Assembly: GCF_000004195.4 (NCBI RefSeq)
Contig: NC_030678.2
Location: 130,787,104 to 130,851,103, forward strand
Length of the DNA stretch: 64,000 bases
Reading direction: 5' to 3'
Origin: Xenopus tropicalis
Taxonomy: Eukaryota > Chordata > Amphibia > Anura > Pipidae
Below the pieces are notes generated by a model. It had not been told where the DNA came from, did not search any database, and worked only from the letters and a program-made list of their open reading frames with translations. Positions 54,656 through 64,000 of the stretch are shown here, piece after piece (position 1 is the first letter of the stretch; each line of letters begins with the position of its first letter). A program made the translations under genes and the position numbers.

Positions 54656-56002
54656 ATACATACAATATCCAACGGTGACCAAAATGTGCATGTTTTATAT
54701 ATTTGCCGTTTAATAATGTATTTTAGTTATAACAGATCCTAGTTTATAGTATAAGTCTTTATTGGCTTCGTAAACATATAAATATAATAAAAATAACCAA
54801 TAACTAAGCTAGCTGCATAATACTGTGATATACATCTACAAAAGGAATTATTCACAAAGATAATAGACAATGTTTTTATACATCTGTATGCAAACTTGTT
54901 TTTTTATAGTCTTTGGCAGGAAAAGAGACTCTGTAGTATTTATGCAGTGAATAGAAGGCGTTGCTGAATGGCCATCTTCTAAATAGAGTCAGGTTTAATC
55001 ATACGGCATCACAATTTCTATGAAAATTATTTTGTTTACTTAACAAGTTAGCTTCAATTTCATTATCTATGAATACAAGCCTAATTACCATGTTCTGTAG
55101 TCAGGAAATATGCATATTGATGGGAATAGCTGATTTTTCTTTATAAATATTCTTATTTGTCTTGTGTAATGATGAAAAGATGGCAAATAAACAAAGTTTT
55201 TAATTACACAGACAGCACAAGACAATGTAGGTCTTAGAATTTTCAGTTTACAGAAAACAAAAACCTCTTGAAAATAAAACAAATATGTACATCATAAAGA
55301 TTAGCAGCCATCTAATCAATATTAGCAAAATTATATAGCAAATTACATTTTATATATTTCATATTTATGCTAAGCATTTTCTGTAAAGCTTAAACAAATG
55401 TCTTGTCACAATTACATAGTAAAAAAAGTTAATAAAAAAGACACACAACCCTCAAGTACAGCCTTTTTTTTCTAAGTGAAACTGCCTAACTGCTAGCAGC
55501 CTCAGAGGAGGACAAAATTCCTCGATCATATTTGTACTAAGATTACATTTAATAACTTTGTAGTTTTATCCTGTAAAGACATCCTATTCTTCCTTGAGAG
55601 TTTTTCTGCCAGTACAACTGCTTCAGGAACAGAATTATACAACTTTACAGTTCTCACTGCCTTTTTTCTATGAAGAACAGTTGCAGCATATATGCTATTG
55701 CAATATGCATTTGTACAGCTAAATCTCCTTAAATGCTCCTTCCCCTTGACTCATTAGCGCAATGACTAGGGCTATATTTGCTTTATTTGTTGTACATATA
55801 GTTCCTAAAAGCAGTGTCTGTCCACTCTAACTTGTAATGCTGCAGTAGGAGAACCCAAGCCTTTTCTTAGATGCTGGAGGTAATTCAATTCAGAATTAGA
55901 ATTATGAACATCAGAAAAAAAAGCATGCAGTATATTCCATACATTTTCCTCCTTGTTTAAGTTTGGTTAATGTGTTTATTTCTTGGTATTGTAATGAATG
56001 GA
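54656..56002. other. No gene; possible old repeat at 55460-55870
   Basis: 55460-55870 has the look of an old interspersed repeat (a CTTGAGAGTTTTTCTGCCAG stretch, CTTGACTCATTAGCGCAATG, CTGCAGTAGGAGAACC), but no class could be fixed. The remainder is AT-rich with nothing seen. Confidence 0.4.
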
Positions 56003-56010
56003 GTGAGTTA

Positions 56011-56517
56011 TAGAGATGTAGCGAACTAGTTCGCCGGCGAACTAATTCGCGCGAACATCGCGGACTTTTGCCGATGTTCGCTAATTTGGGTTCGCTGCGT
56101 TTTTTTTGCGCCGCGTTTTTTTGCCTCGTTTTTTTCCGCCGCGTTTTTTCGCTTCGGTTTTTCGCCATTGCGTATACATAGGAATAGCTTGCGTTTTTTT
56201 TTTGCATTTTTTTTTTTTTTTTGCGTTATTTTTTGGCGGTTTTATTTGCGGTTTTTTTTTTGGCGTTTTTTTTACAAAGTATTTTTCAGAGAAATGTTTA
56301 CCCTTGATCCCCCTCCTGCATGCCCCTGTCCAGGTGGTGGCACCCTTTAAACAACTTTAAAATCAGTTTTCTGGGCAGAAATGGCTTTTCTAGGTTTTAA
56401 AGTTCGCCTTCCCATTGAAGTCTATGGGGTTCGCAAAGTTCGCGAATATTCGCGAGTTTTGGCGAAAGTCCGCGAACGGGTTCGCGAACATTTTCGGCGA
56501 TGTTCGCTACATCACTA
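56011..56517. mobile_element. hAT-type MITE (TAGAGATGTAGCGAAC family)
   Basis: Ends TAGAGATGTAGCGAAC and GTTCGCTACATCACTA; perfect 8-bp duplication GTGAGTTA (56003-56010, 56518-56525). The first and last 100 bp are rich in TTCGCGAA palindromes. The middle is a long T-rich run with GCGTTTTTT units (56100-56280) that produces spurious Phe-rich frames. Confidence 0.92.
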
Positions 56518-56630
56518 GTGAGTTATCCACCAAGTCAATGATTTGCTTATTAGACCTCATATTATTTTTATTTCATATAATGGGAGTAAATTAATAACAG
56601 ATTGTATTTAAAGTGGGGTCTCTAATTTAA

Positions 56631-56778
56631 AGGAGAAAGAAAGGTTAAAACGAAGTAAGCTTTGCTTCTATTGTTCTTCTGTGTTCTTCTGTGACTTAAG
56701 GGCACTATTGAGAGGACTGAAGGTATGCCTGCAGTTTGAGATTTAACACTTAACACTTTATTAGCCTTTCCTTCTTCT
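56631..56778. mobile_element. Short Kolobok/T2-like MITE
   Basis: Ends AGGAGAAAGAAAGGTTAAAA and, complemented, AGAAGAAGGAAAGGCTAA, with TTAA outside (56627-56630, 56779-56782). A 148-bp internally deleted relative of 48672-49558. Confidence 0.8.
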
Positions 56779-56782
56779 TTAA

Positions 56783-58143
56783 AGCTACTAAAACCTTTAG
56801 CCATACTGGTGGCAAAAGAATCCTATTGGGTTTAATTAATGTTTATATGTTTTTAGATTAGAATATTGTGATTCAAATTATGTCAAAAACATATCTGGAA
56901 AACCCCAGGTCCAAACATTCTTGTACTTATAAACATGGTACTTAAAAAGCACCAGTATGACAGTGCCATGTTTACTGCATGTTTACTGGCAGCACATAGA
57001 TCAAAATACCCAAAAGGAACAAGTTAAATGCTGTGACACATGTACCATTTTGGTCTGCTCATGGAGATCCATGGTGTTCAAAGCACCCTTTCTTTCTTTC
57101 TCACCCTTTTTCTCAGTTGTTAACTGGAGATCATTTCCGTTCATTGGCCGGTTCCCAAATTTTTCAGCGAAGCTAGTAACAGGAAGTGATAACATTTTGC
57201 CCAAAAATAATGCAGCAGGCAAAATGGTGCCAATGCCACAGGCCTTATAGAAAGATCATGCAAAAAAAAGCCAGAATGACTTAGTATTTTGTTCAAGAAT
57301 ATCTTGCAAATACAACTCTGCTTTACAGGAGGTGATTTATTATAGCTTGATATTTATTTTAAGTTGTAAAGTCTCTTACATTTAATATTTTCTAAATTAT
57401 TTTAGAAAAACCTTCTCTGAGGGCAGTATTACCATCAACAGAAGGCAGCAAGAAGCACAGTGCATAGTACAGAGTTTTTTTTTACAACTTTAAGTACTCT
57501 TTTTGTATTAATAGAAGGCAGCTATGCTTCTAATTGGTAGTTTTTTAGTTGGTTTACCTATAGGATGGTTAACATTTGTTCTAATATTCACTTGTTTGAA
57601 TAAATAGCTGTAATTGTTGTTAAATATGTTTGAAAAACCATTGTAGTAGGCCTGATATTTTATAAGAATAGTTGGAACATATACTAAGGAATAGCAAATG
57701 CTTTGTCATTGCTTTTCCAAACTGCTGTTTGAAGCACACCAGCAGTTTTATTTATTTTTAAATACCCATGATAGTGTCCATTAGAGTATTCATTACAGAA
57801 TAAGTTCTCTTAGCCATCTGTAGTTATTAACAAAATTAACTCCTCCTGTGCCTAGGCACTAATAAAAACAAATACTTAGGAGGATAATTTGAGAAGTCTT
57901 CACATATTTAAAACATTTTCTAAACAAGTTAACACGTAAACTTCAGGAAACATTTAATTGTGTTTGTATAGGAAATGGGAGTATTTGTTGCTTCAAAATG
58001 AAAGAAACCCATGTTCTGATAAAGCAATGACTTCACCAGTCCCTTGTATTGCCTTATGTATGCCTGGAATGTCTAGAATATCCACTTATAACACAATTAG
58101 GCTCCTAACAAATGATTTAGCATAATATTGTATTATACAACAC
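56783..58143. other. No gene; MITE fragment at 56815-56915
   Basis: 56815-56915 (AATCCTATTGGGTTTAATTA, CTGGAAAACCCCAGGTCC) is a decayed piece of the TA-flanked family at 60775. A 97-codon plus frame at 56957 and its minus-strand mirror lack domains. Confidence 0.5.
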
Positions 58144-58146
58144 TTA

Positions 58147-58478
58147 GGGGCACATTTACAAAAGCACGAACGCACGAGCGTTCATGCGAACACTCCGAGC
58201 GTAATTTCGCCGATTTTTTCGGGCATCCACACGACTTTTTCGTATGGCGCACGACTTTTTCGGACGTTTGCACGAAAAAATCGGAAAGGTTTTACCTCTG
58301 TTTACAATTGTTTGGTACGAAAATTTCGTGACTTTCGGATCGCCAATACGATATTATCGCGATTAATACGATTTTTTCATAAGCATTTTCGTGATATTTG
58401 CGATCTTACCAAATTTTCGTTTCCAATACGATTTTTTCCCATTCATGATTCGGATTCGTGGATTAGTAAATGTGCCCC
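58147..58478. mobile_element. GGGGCACATTTAC MITE, copy A
   Basis: Ends GGGGCACATTTACAAAAGC and, complemented, GGGGCACATTTACTAATCC. TTA lies at 58144-58146 and 58479-58481. The interior repeats GCACGACTTTTTCG and CGATTTTTTC units. The 3-bp TTA duplication suggests a PIF/Harbinger source. Confidence 0.85.
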
Positions 58479-58481
58479 TTA

Positions 58482-58760
58482 GGGGGCACATTTACTAATT
58501 TAAATTTAGGGAATTGTTGCGACTTTTTCATAGCCATTATGACTTTCGTGAATTGTCGCGACTTTTTCATAGCCATTATGACTTTCGTGAATTGTCGCGA
58601 CTTTTTCATAGCCATTACGACTTTCGCGAATTGTCGCGACTTTTTCGTATTGAGCTCGAAAAATTCACGACAATTCACTAAAAAGTCGCAAAATACCGAT
58701 CATTACGAAAAAACGCATTCGGGCGCTTTTCAGACGTTCGTGGATTAGTAAATGTGCCCC
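58482..58760. mobile_element. GGGGCACATTTAC MITE, copy B, abutting copy A
   Basis: Ends GGGGGCACATTTACTAAT and, complemented, GGGGCACATTTACTAATCC, with TTA at 58479-58481 and 58761-58763. The left TTA is also the right TTA of copy A. The left half contains three tandem units of about 36 bp (GACTTTTTCATAGCCATTA, then CGACTTTCG(T/C)GAATTGTCG). Confidence 0.85.
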
Positions 58761-58984
58761 TTAGTAGTGGCCATAGTCACCAAATTATGTGCTATATCTA
58801 CAACTAGTCTTATGTCAGGAAGGAGGTGGAAGTGCAGAGTATACAAATATTTAAATAAAAAGATAAAAAAAGAACTAGTCACCCAGCACAAATAAGCACA
58901 TTAGAAATACCAGTGCCCAGAACAGCAACTGGTGCATTTACCCTTTACTTCCAAACCTTACACGCAGGTTTTAAAAATGCACAA

Positions 58985-59050
58985 TTGAAAAATATAAATA
59001 TTGGATCTTTTATCTGGAAACCCATTATACAGAAACTTCTGAATTATTGT
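58985..59050 (+). mobile_element. Fragment of the TA-flanked CAGGTATGGGATC family
   Basis: GGATCTTTTATCTGGAAACC and CATTATACAGAAACTTCTGA match the family's GGATCC.TTATC.GGAAACC terminal pattern. No outer end is preserved. Confidence 0.5.
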
Positions 59051-59109
59051 ACTGTAGATAGATGTACTGTGTATCTCATGGCAAAAAAAAACCCAACGAA
59101 CTGATGCAC

Positions 59110-59350
59110 AACATCATTGGGTGCAGACTAGATCTGTCCTTACTGCCTGCATGCCTTCCACCACTAATAAATACAGCACCCTTATATATACAGTAATGCT
59201 GACTGCAGTCAACGTTGTGTTCATGGGATCAGCCAGAAGTCTCTGTGCTTTGAAATGGAGTGCAGAGATCTGCAGATTTTCAGGGTCAGAGAAAGGCAGG
59301 AAAATGGCCAAATGCGGGTGTTTTTGCACGTTGCACCCTGCCTTGCCTTA
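59110..59350 (+). repeat. Dispersed repeat, copy 2
   Basis: Shares ordered words with 50840-51055 (AGTCTCTGTGCTTTGAAA, GTGCAGAGATCTGCAG, TGCACGTTGCACCCTGCC), plus an AATACAGCACC segment. Class unknown. Confidence 0.4.
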
Positions 59351-59772
59351 AGTAATTGGCTCACTTTTTTTTTTTATTTTACCCATTTTGTTTTTTTTAT
59401 TTTGCCTCACTTCATTAAGATCACCACTATATAATCTTTGTAGTGATACTTGGATATTGGTTCTACCTTATCTTTAAGCAAAGTAAATGTATGGCATCTT
59501 GTTGCAACTGTGTGTTTCTGACATCTGTGAAACCTAAATTATTATGACTTTAACTTGCCCATGCTGTGTGCCTAAATTCTTACTGTATCTTTCTATGGTG
59601 ATATCAAAAATAGGTGGATATCAAGTGGTTTTCACTTTATCATAAGTGTTAGGACTAAGCTGATATTATGAGAACATCATGAGGGACACTGATCAGTGAG
59701 ACACATGTTTCGAGTAGGTTTGCTTCTAGGGTACTTTTTTCCACTAGATGTACAGAACACATCCTGTGCGTA
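59351..59772. other. No gene recognised
   Basis: T-rich tracts near 59370-59405; nothing else seen. Confidence 0.5.
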
Positions 59773-59780
59773 ACTCTAAT

Positions 59781-60237
59781 TAGAGATGTAGCGAACTGTT
59801 CGCCGGCGAACTAATTCGCGCAAACTTTGGGTGTTCGCAAGTCCGCAAATTCGCGAACTTTCGGCGATGTTCGCCATTTTGGGTTCGCCGCGGTTTTTTT
59901 TGGCGTTTTTTTTTTTCATTATTTTTTGGCGTTTTTTTTGGCGTTATTTTTTGGCGTTTTTTTTTTGGCGTTTTTTTTTTTTTGCCATTTTTTTTACAAA
60001 GTATTTTTCAGAGAAATTTTTGCTTGATCCCCCTCCTGCATGCCACTGTCCAGGTCGTGGCACCGTTTAAACAACTTTAAAATCAGTTTTCTGGCCAGAA
60101 ATGGCTTTTCTAGGTTTTAAAGTTCGCCTTCCCATTGAAGTCTATGGGGTTCGCAAAGTTCGCGAATATTCGCGAGTTTTGCCGAAAGTCCGCGAACAGG
60201 TCCGCGAACATTTTTGGCGATGTTCGCTACATCCCTA
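59781..60237. mobile_element. hAT-type MITE (TAGAGATGTAGCGAAC family), second intact copy
   Basis: Ends TAGAGATGTAGCGAAC and GTTCGCTACATCCCTA; perfect 8-bp duplication ACTCTAAT (59773-59780, 60238-60245). The right 240 bp is nearly identical to that of the copy at 56011 (AAAATCAGTTTTCTGG, AGTCTATGGGGTTCGC). A T-rich middle with GGCGTTTTTT units creates false frames. Confidence 0.92.
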
Positions 60238-60245
60238 ACTCTAAT

Positions 60246-60772
60246 ACAGTAAGGTAGGAGAGTGGGAACAGGGGAGATTTTAGGTGCCAATAGGCCCAGG
60301 GTAAAGATCTCATTGGTGAGTCCCTTATGACGGTCCCAATACATTTGTGTTGCCCTCAAGCAGGCAAAGTAGGATAGAATAAGGTGGGAAATAAAGAGAT
60401 GGTCTGTGTTTACCAAAGCAAAATAGAGGTCCAGGTGCACCCTGACTATAGGAGTGGGTAAACCATTATTACAAAATGGAAAAAAATTAAAAAGTGAACA
60501 ATTAGTCTTTCATATAGTTTGTATAGCTGCTCTCTCAGTGGATTAAAATGAGAGGTCTACATTTCAGGGGGATGTTTTAGTCAAAAGTTATAGCAAATGA
60601 AAGGTCTGATAGTGGGCCCCCTGTTCTGGTGGGCCCTGGGCAAATACCCCTTTTGCCCATTTAGTAAAACGACCCCGAGCAGGAACGCTAGTGTAGCAAG
60701 TACTTGTGTGGAATTCTATGTGAAAAAAAGAGGAAGTCCCACCTTTAAAGCGGACAGTTTGCTTTATGGTAG
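60246..60772. other. No gene recognised
   Basis: A 107-codon minus frame (60117-60440) starts outside and runs into the hAT MITE, so it is not a gene. Nothing else seen. Confidence 0.5.
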
Positions 60773-60774
60773 TA

Positions 60775-61102
60775 CAGGTATAGGACCCGTTATCCAGAAT
60801 GCTCGGGACCAAGGCTATTCTGGATAAGGGGTCTTTCTGTAATTTGGGTCTCCATACCTTAAGTCTACTAAAAAATCAATAAAACTTTAATTAAACTTAA
60901 TAGGATGGTTTTGCCTCCAATAAGGATTAATTATATCTTAGTTGGGATCAAGTACAAGGTTGTGTTTTATTACTACAGAGAAAAAGCAAATCAGTTTTAA
61001 AATTCTGAACCATTTGATTAAAATGGAGTCTATGGGAGACGGGCTTTCCGTAATTCGGAGCTTTCTGGATAACGGGTTTCCGGATAAGGGATCCCCTACC
61101 TG
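60775..61102. mobile_element. TA-flanked MITE, CAGGTATAGGA ends
   Basis: Ends CAGGTATAGGACCCGTTATC and, complemented from the right, CAGGTAGGGGATCCCTTATC; TA outside both (60773-60774, 61103-61104), then a (TA)n tract. The arms run about 75 bp (CCGTTATCCAGAA(T/A)GCTC). A TA target suggests mobilisation by a Tc1/mariner-like enzyme. Relatives: 15612, 56815, 58985. Confidence 0.78.
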
Positions 61103-61104
61103 TA

Positions 61105-61513
61105 TATATATATATATATACGGTAGTAGAGTATTACTCACACGGTGCAGGATTCAAGTTGTTTTCGACAGACACAAATAATATGGCAATTTGACATCCT
61201 GCCAGCGCCAATGAGTGGGCCTTTCAGCACAGTTAAAGCAAAAACTAGCAAATTGTTTTAATCTTTAAGTCTTTGAGGCTATGTGTAGCTCAGTACTTGT
61301 TGCTTTAAAATTTATAAGCCAATAATGGTTTTCAGGAATGATTTAGAATTATACATTATTATTTCATTTTTATAGCAGGGTTTAGAACAGACAATTGGAC
61401 ATGTTATTTTTAACCCACTTTTTTATGATGTCGTTTCCTGGAGCTGGCAGGACAACCTTGGCAACCTTGCATTTCCAAAAAGGCAAAGGGAAGAGCTTAG
61501 GAAAGAAAGACAT
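61105..61513. other. No gene; TA microsatellite at the left edge
   Basis: (TA)n to about 61120, then unrecognised AT-rich sequence. Confidence 0.5.
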
Positions 61514-61516
61514 TCA

Positions 61517-62609
61517 GGGCCTGATTCACTAAAGTTTATCGCACGCTTTTTTGCGGTAAAAAAGACGCGACAATTAGCGCGCAATTCACTACAGCATTAC
61601 CGCATGCGATAAGTCGCATTTTCGCATGCGGTATTTCTCGCGCTAGTTTTACCGCATACGTTCATTTCCGTGCTGAAAAGAATATGATCGCATGATTCAC
61701 TATAACTTTTGCGCGCTAAATATCGCATTCGGCTATGCGAAAATTAACACCTACTACAGGCAGGCGAAAAATTATACAAAAGTACAGTAAATGATTTTTT
61801 GCAATAAAATATGGACTTACAGTGTTATTTATTCAAGTATGTGTTTCCCCTAGAGTGACGCAGCCACCAGTTTGCAGGGAAATGGTCATTTTTAATACAG
61901 TAATTTTCTGCAAGTATTGGCGTGTATGGCTAACATGGCGTGCGTTCATTTACGCGACTATTTATATTTGGCTACAAGTGATGAAATGTTTCGCCAGGCA
62001 TGGATTCGCAGCAAATTTTTGGACGTGCGTTGAATTTTTTTGCGGCGGATTTTTTCATGTGTTTCGCAAAACAATCCGCCAATGGCAAAACGCCTGAAAA
62101 AATTTGCCACGCAAAAATTCACCGCACATACAAAAATTTATACAAGCGTCAAAAAATAATAGTCACAGCAACAATTTTTTTGCCGTTTCGTGGATCTTTC
62201 GAAAGATTTGCTAATTTTCACTAAAGATAACCAGAACACATTTGCTCATCACTAGCGGCTACTATTTATAAGCATCTACTATTTATATGATACCATTTAT
62301 ATGCTACCATTTATATGTGGCTAATATTTATATACACCATTTATATGCGGCGACAATTTTTATACACTATTTCTAAGCTACCATTCATATGCGGTGACTA
62401 TTCGCGGGCGTAATTTAGCACATGTACCAGCAAATACCGCATTGAAATAGTCTTCGCGAGTTAAATAACGCATGCAATATCGCGCGTAAAAAAGCGCGAG
62501 TATGCTTATAGTGAATCGTGCGAAAAATCGCCAAAATTAAGACGCGGTAAAATTTTTAATGCACGCTATAAATAGCGCACGTTAAATCGCACTTTAGTGA
62601 ATCAGGCCC
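61517..62609. mobile_element. GGGCCTGATTCACTAAAG MITE, with nested hAT MITE
   Basis: Ends GGGCCTGATTCACTAAAG and, complemented, GGGCCTGATTCACTAAAGTG; TCA on both sides (61514-61516, 62610-62612), a 3-bp duplication. The arms hold GCGCG and TCGCAT words. The right interior (62262-62400) is an irregular repeat of TACCATTTATATG units. With the nested element removed it is about 810 bp. A truncated relative is at 2727-3235. Confidence 0.82.
61976..62254 (-). mobile_element. hAT-type MITE nested in the 61517 MITE
   Basis: Ends AAGTGATGAAATG and TTTGCTCATCACTA, with internal CGCCAGGCATGGATTCGCAG as in the 6293 family, opposite orientation. Flanking octamers TTGGCTAC and GCGGCTAC agree at 6 of 8. 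Confidence 0.75.
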
Positions 62610-62612
62610 TCA

Positions 62613-63365
62613 TTATTAAATGGCGTTAAAGTTAACTTTTATGATGCAATGTGAAACACACACATTTTTAATTGTAGTCGTTTTTAAAAATTAGCTTTGT
62701 CATTTCAATTTTGTGACAAGAAGAATCTTTGGGTAAAGTACATGGAAGTTATATGAAATGTTATATGGATCTCATGTAACTTTAAACATTATTTTACCTT
62801 TAATATACTTGTATCCTTGACTGTTAAAGGATTATACATTTTCATTTTTTTCCAAAAACAAAACATTTCAGTTAAAACTTTCAGGCTTTTCACCACGAGT
62901 CAGCGTAGCGTAGCTCTGTCCTCTTAGAATTGTCATCAAATACTTTGCAGTGTTCCTATGAAAAACTGGGTCTCTTTTAGGTGTCATTATAATGAGAACA
63001 TTGGTTTCTCTCATCCTAGACAATAGCTTAAGCCTAAAATAAAAAATCTTTCTGTAATATCCCTGCTAGAGCATTACATTGTTACAGTTGAAGTCCATTT
63101 TTCATGATGTCATAGATGTTATAATGGCTTCAGTAGAACTTGTTTAAAGCAATTTCTACTTTGAAATGATAGCAATCTAAATAGACAGCTATATTGTAAG
63201 TGATCATTTAAGGGCACAGAGCATTGAGGAGCCATGTACATGTTCATAACAGGTATATAAGCAATACATAATCTCTAATATTTATGTTACAATTTACATA
63301 GGATTAATTAGCCATGCAAAATGACTCAGTTTCTTTTCTCTATTAACTGTCTCTTTTTCTTGCTT
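62613..63365. other. No gene recognised
   Basis: AT-rich; a TTCAGGCTTTTCACCACGAG stretch near 62879 and no domain. Confidence 0.5.
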
Positions 63366-63369
63366 CTGT

Positions 63370-64000
63370 TTCCACAAATTCCTTGTGATTTCCCGCATAT
63401 TATCTGTACTACTTTTCAACCTGCACACTCTACTGACACTGCTTTATGTAGTTACAAATAATCTTCAGGCTGCTAAAGCAAAAGGACACTTCTCCATTCT
63501 AATCCTTCCTGACCTATCATCTGCATTGATATGATTAATCACTCCCTCCGTATCTGGTGAGGCTGCATCCTGGATCTCTTTTTACCTTTCTAACTAATTC
63601 TTCACTGTCTCCTACGCTAACATAACCTCATCTCTAGTTCCTGTTCCAGTTTATGTAGGGGTGATGCAAGGATTGTTACTTGGTCTATTGTTACTCTCTC
63701 TGTACACTCTGTCTTTTACAGAGTTTATTCAATCATTTAGCCATAAATATCATATGTATGCTGACGATATCCAAATATATTTATCAACCCCTTCATTAAT
63801 GGCTGGAACTGAAATTCCACCTGGATGAATCAACACCACCTCAAACTGAACCTAACGAAAACTAATCTGATCATATTTCCATTTAAACCTGGTTCTTTTC
63901 CCCCTTTCACTATTTCTACTGATGGCTTGCTCATTTACACTGTAAAATGAGTATGTTTTGTGGGGGTAGTCTGTTAGTGAATTTCTTGACTTCGCTGACC
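63370..64000 (+). pseudogene. L2-type LINE reverse transcriptase, runs off the window
   Basis: Ordered motifs of an L2-clade reverse transcriptase: AKGHFSILILPDLSSAFDMINH (63477-63541, palm motif A with its Asp), GVMQG...SLYTLS (63659-63711, motif B region), HMYADDIQIYLSTP (63751-63792, with the catalytic YADD at 63757-63768), then HHLKLNLTKTNLIIFPFKP (63836-63890) in another frame. A stop after the LSTP segment and frame changes make it non-functional. It would copy L2 RNA into the genome. The rest of ORF2 and the 3' tail lie beyond 64000. Confidence 0.82.

Noticed and set aside
56106..56360. Phe-rich membrane-protein-like frames (also 59827-60070)
   Set aside because: Both arise from the T-rich centre of the same hAT MITE family.
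63370..64000. Functional reverse transcriptase gene
   Set aside because: YADD is present, but in-frame stops and frame changes separate the motifs.

Overview
This is vertebrate, intergenic-type nuclear DNA, most likely from a Xenopus frog. The background is AT-rich with low gene content, and it is packed with layered transposable elements of kinds typical of Xenopus: a piggyBac of the Uribo type, TTAA-flanked Kolobok/T2-like MITEs, hAT and Harbinger-like MITEs, a 1.6-kb Tc1 element, L2, CR1 and L1-clade LINE remnants, and Ty3/gypsy LTR sequence. I see no host protein-coding exon, tRNA, rRNA or CRISPR array that I can defend. The species call is an inference from repeat content.

Layout. 1-6.6 kb: a Penelope-like or hammerhead-like repeat, a Harbinger-like MITE, a hAT-type MITE split by a solo LTR, a decayed CR1 LINE split by a small MITE, and another hAT MITE. 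7.27-8.87 kb: a complete-length Tc1/mariner element with a frameshifted transposase. 8.9-12.5 kb: hammerhead-like repeat tails, a 339-bp perfect-type hairpin MITE, a 10-bp tandem repeat, a CR1 fragment, an old piggyBac end and a minus-strand solo-LTR-like block. 12.5-19.5 kb: mostly unique sequence with small MITEs. 19.487-28.979 kb: one 9.5-kb piggyBac element bounded by TTAA and 14-bp inverted repeats. It carries a transposase with a single 1-bp frameshift, a 384-bp satellite array, a 160-bp satellite array and strong palindromes near its right end. 29-43 kb: largely unrecognised sequence with a TTAA MITE, a 5'-truncated L1 inside a hAT MITE, a 594-bp inverted-repeat element with two back-to-back hammerhead-like cores, and another TTAA element. 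43.3-45.5 kb: a decayed gypsy pol 3' end split by a TTAA MITE. 45.8-64 kb: a dense MITE field (hAT, Harbinger-like, Kolobok-like and a TA-flanked family), LINE 3' tails, and an L2 reverse transcriptase remnant that runs off the right edge.

Nothing here works together as an operon or pathway. The organising principle is nesting, and at least seven insertions lie inside older elements, so their relative ages can be read directly. Target-site duplications visible by eye fix many boundaries: CTTTA, 8-bp hAT duplications, TTA/TAA/TCA triplets, TTAA, TA and a 14-bp L1 duplication. The coding remnants with recognisable catalytic motifs are the Tc1 transposase (DD34E), the piggyBac transposase (DDD), gypsy RNase H/integrase/chromodomain, CR1 and L2 reverse transcriptase, and an L1 ORF2 C-terminal zinc knuckle. 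All are broken or truncated.
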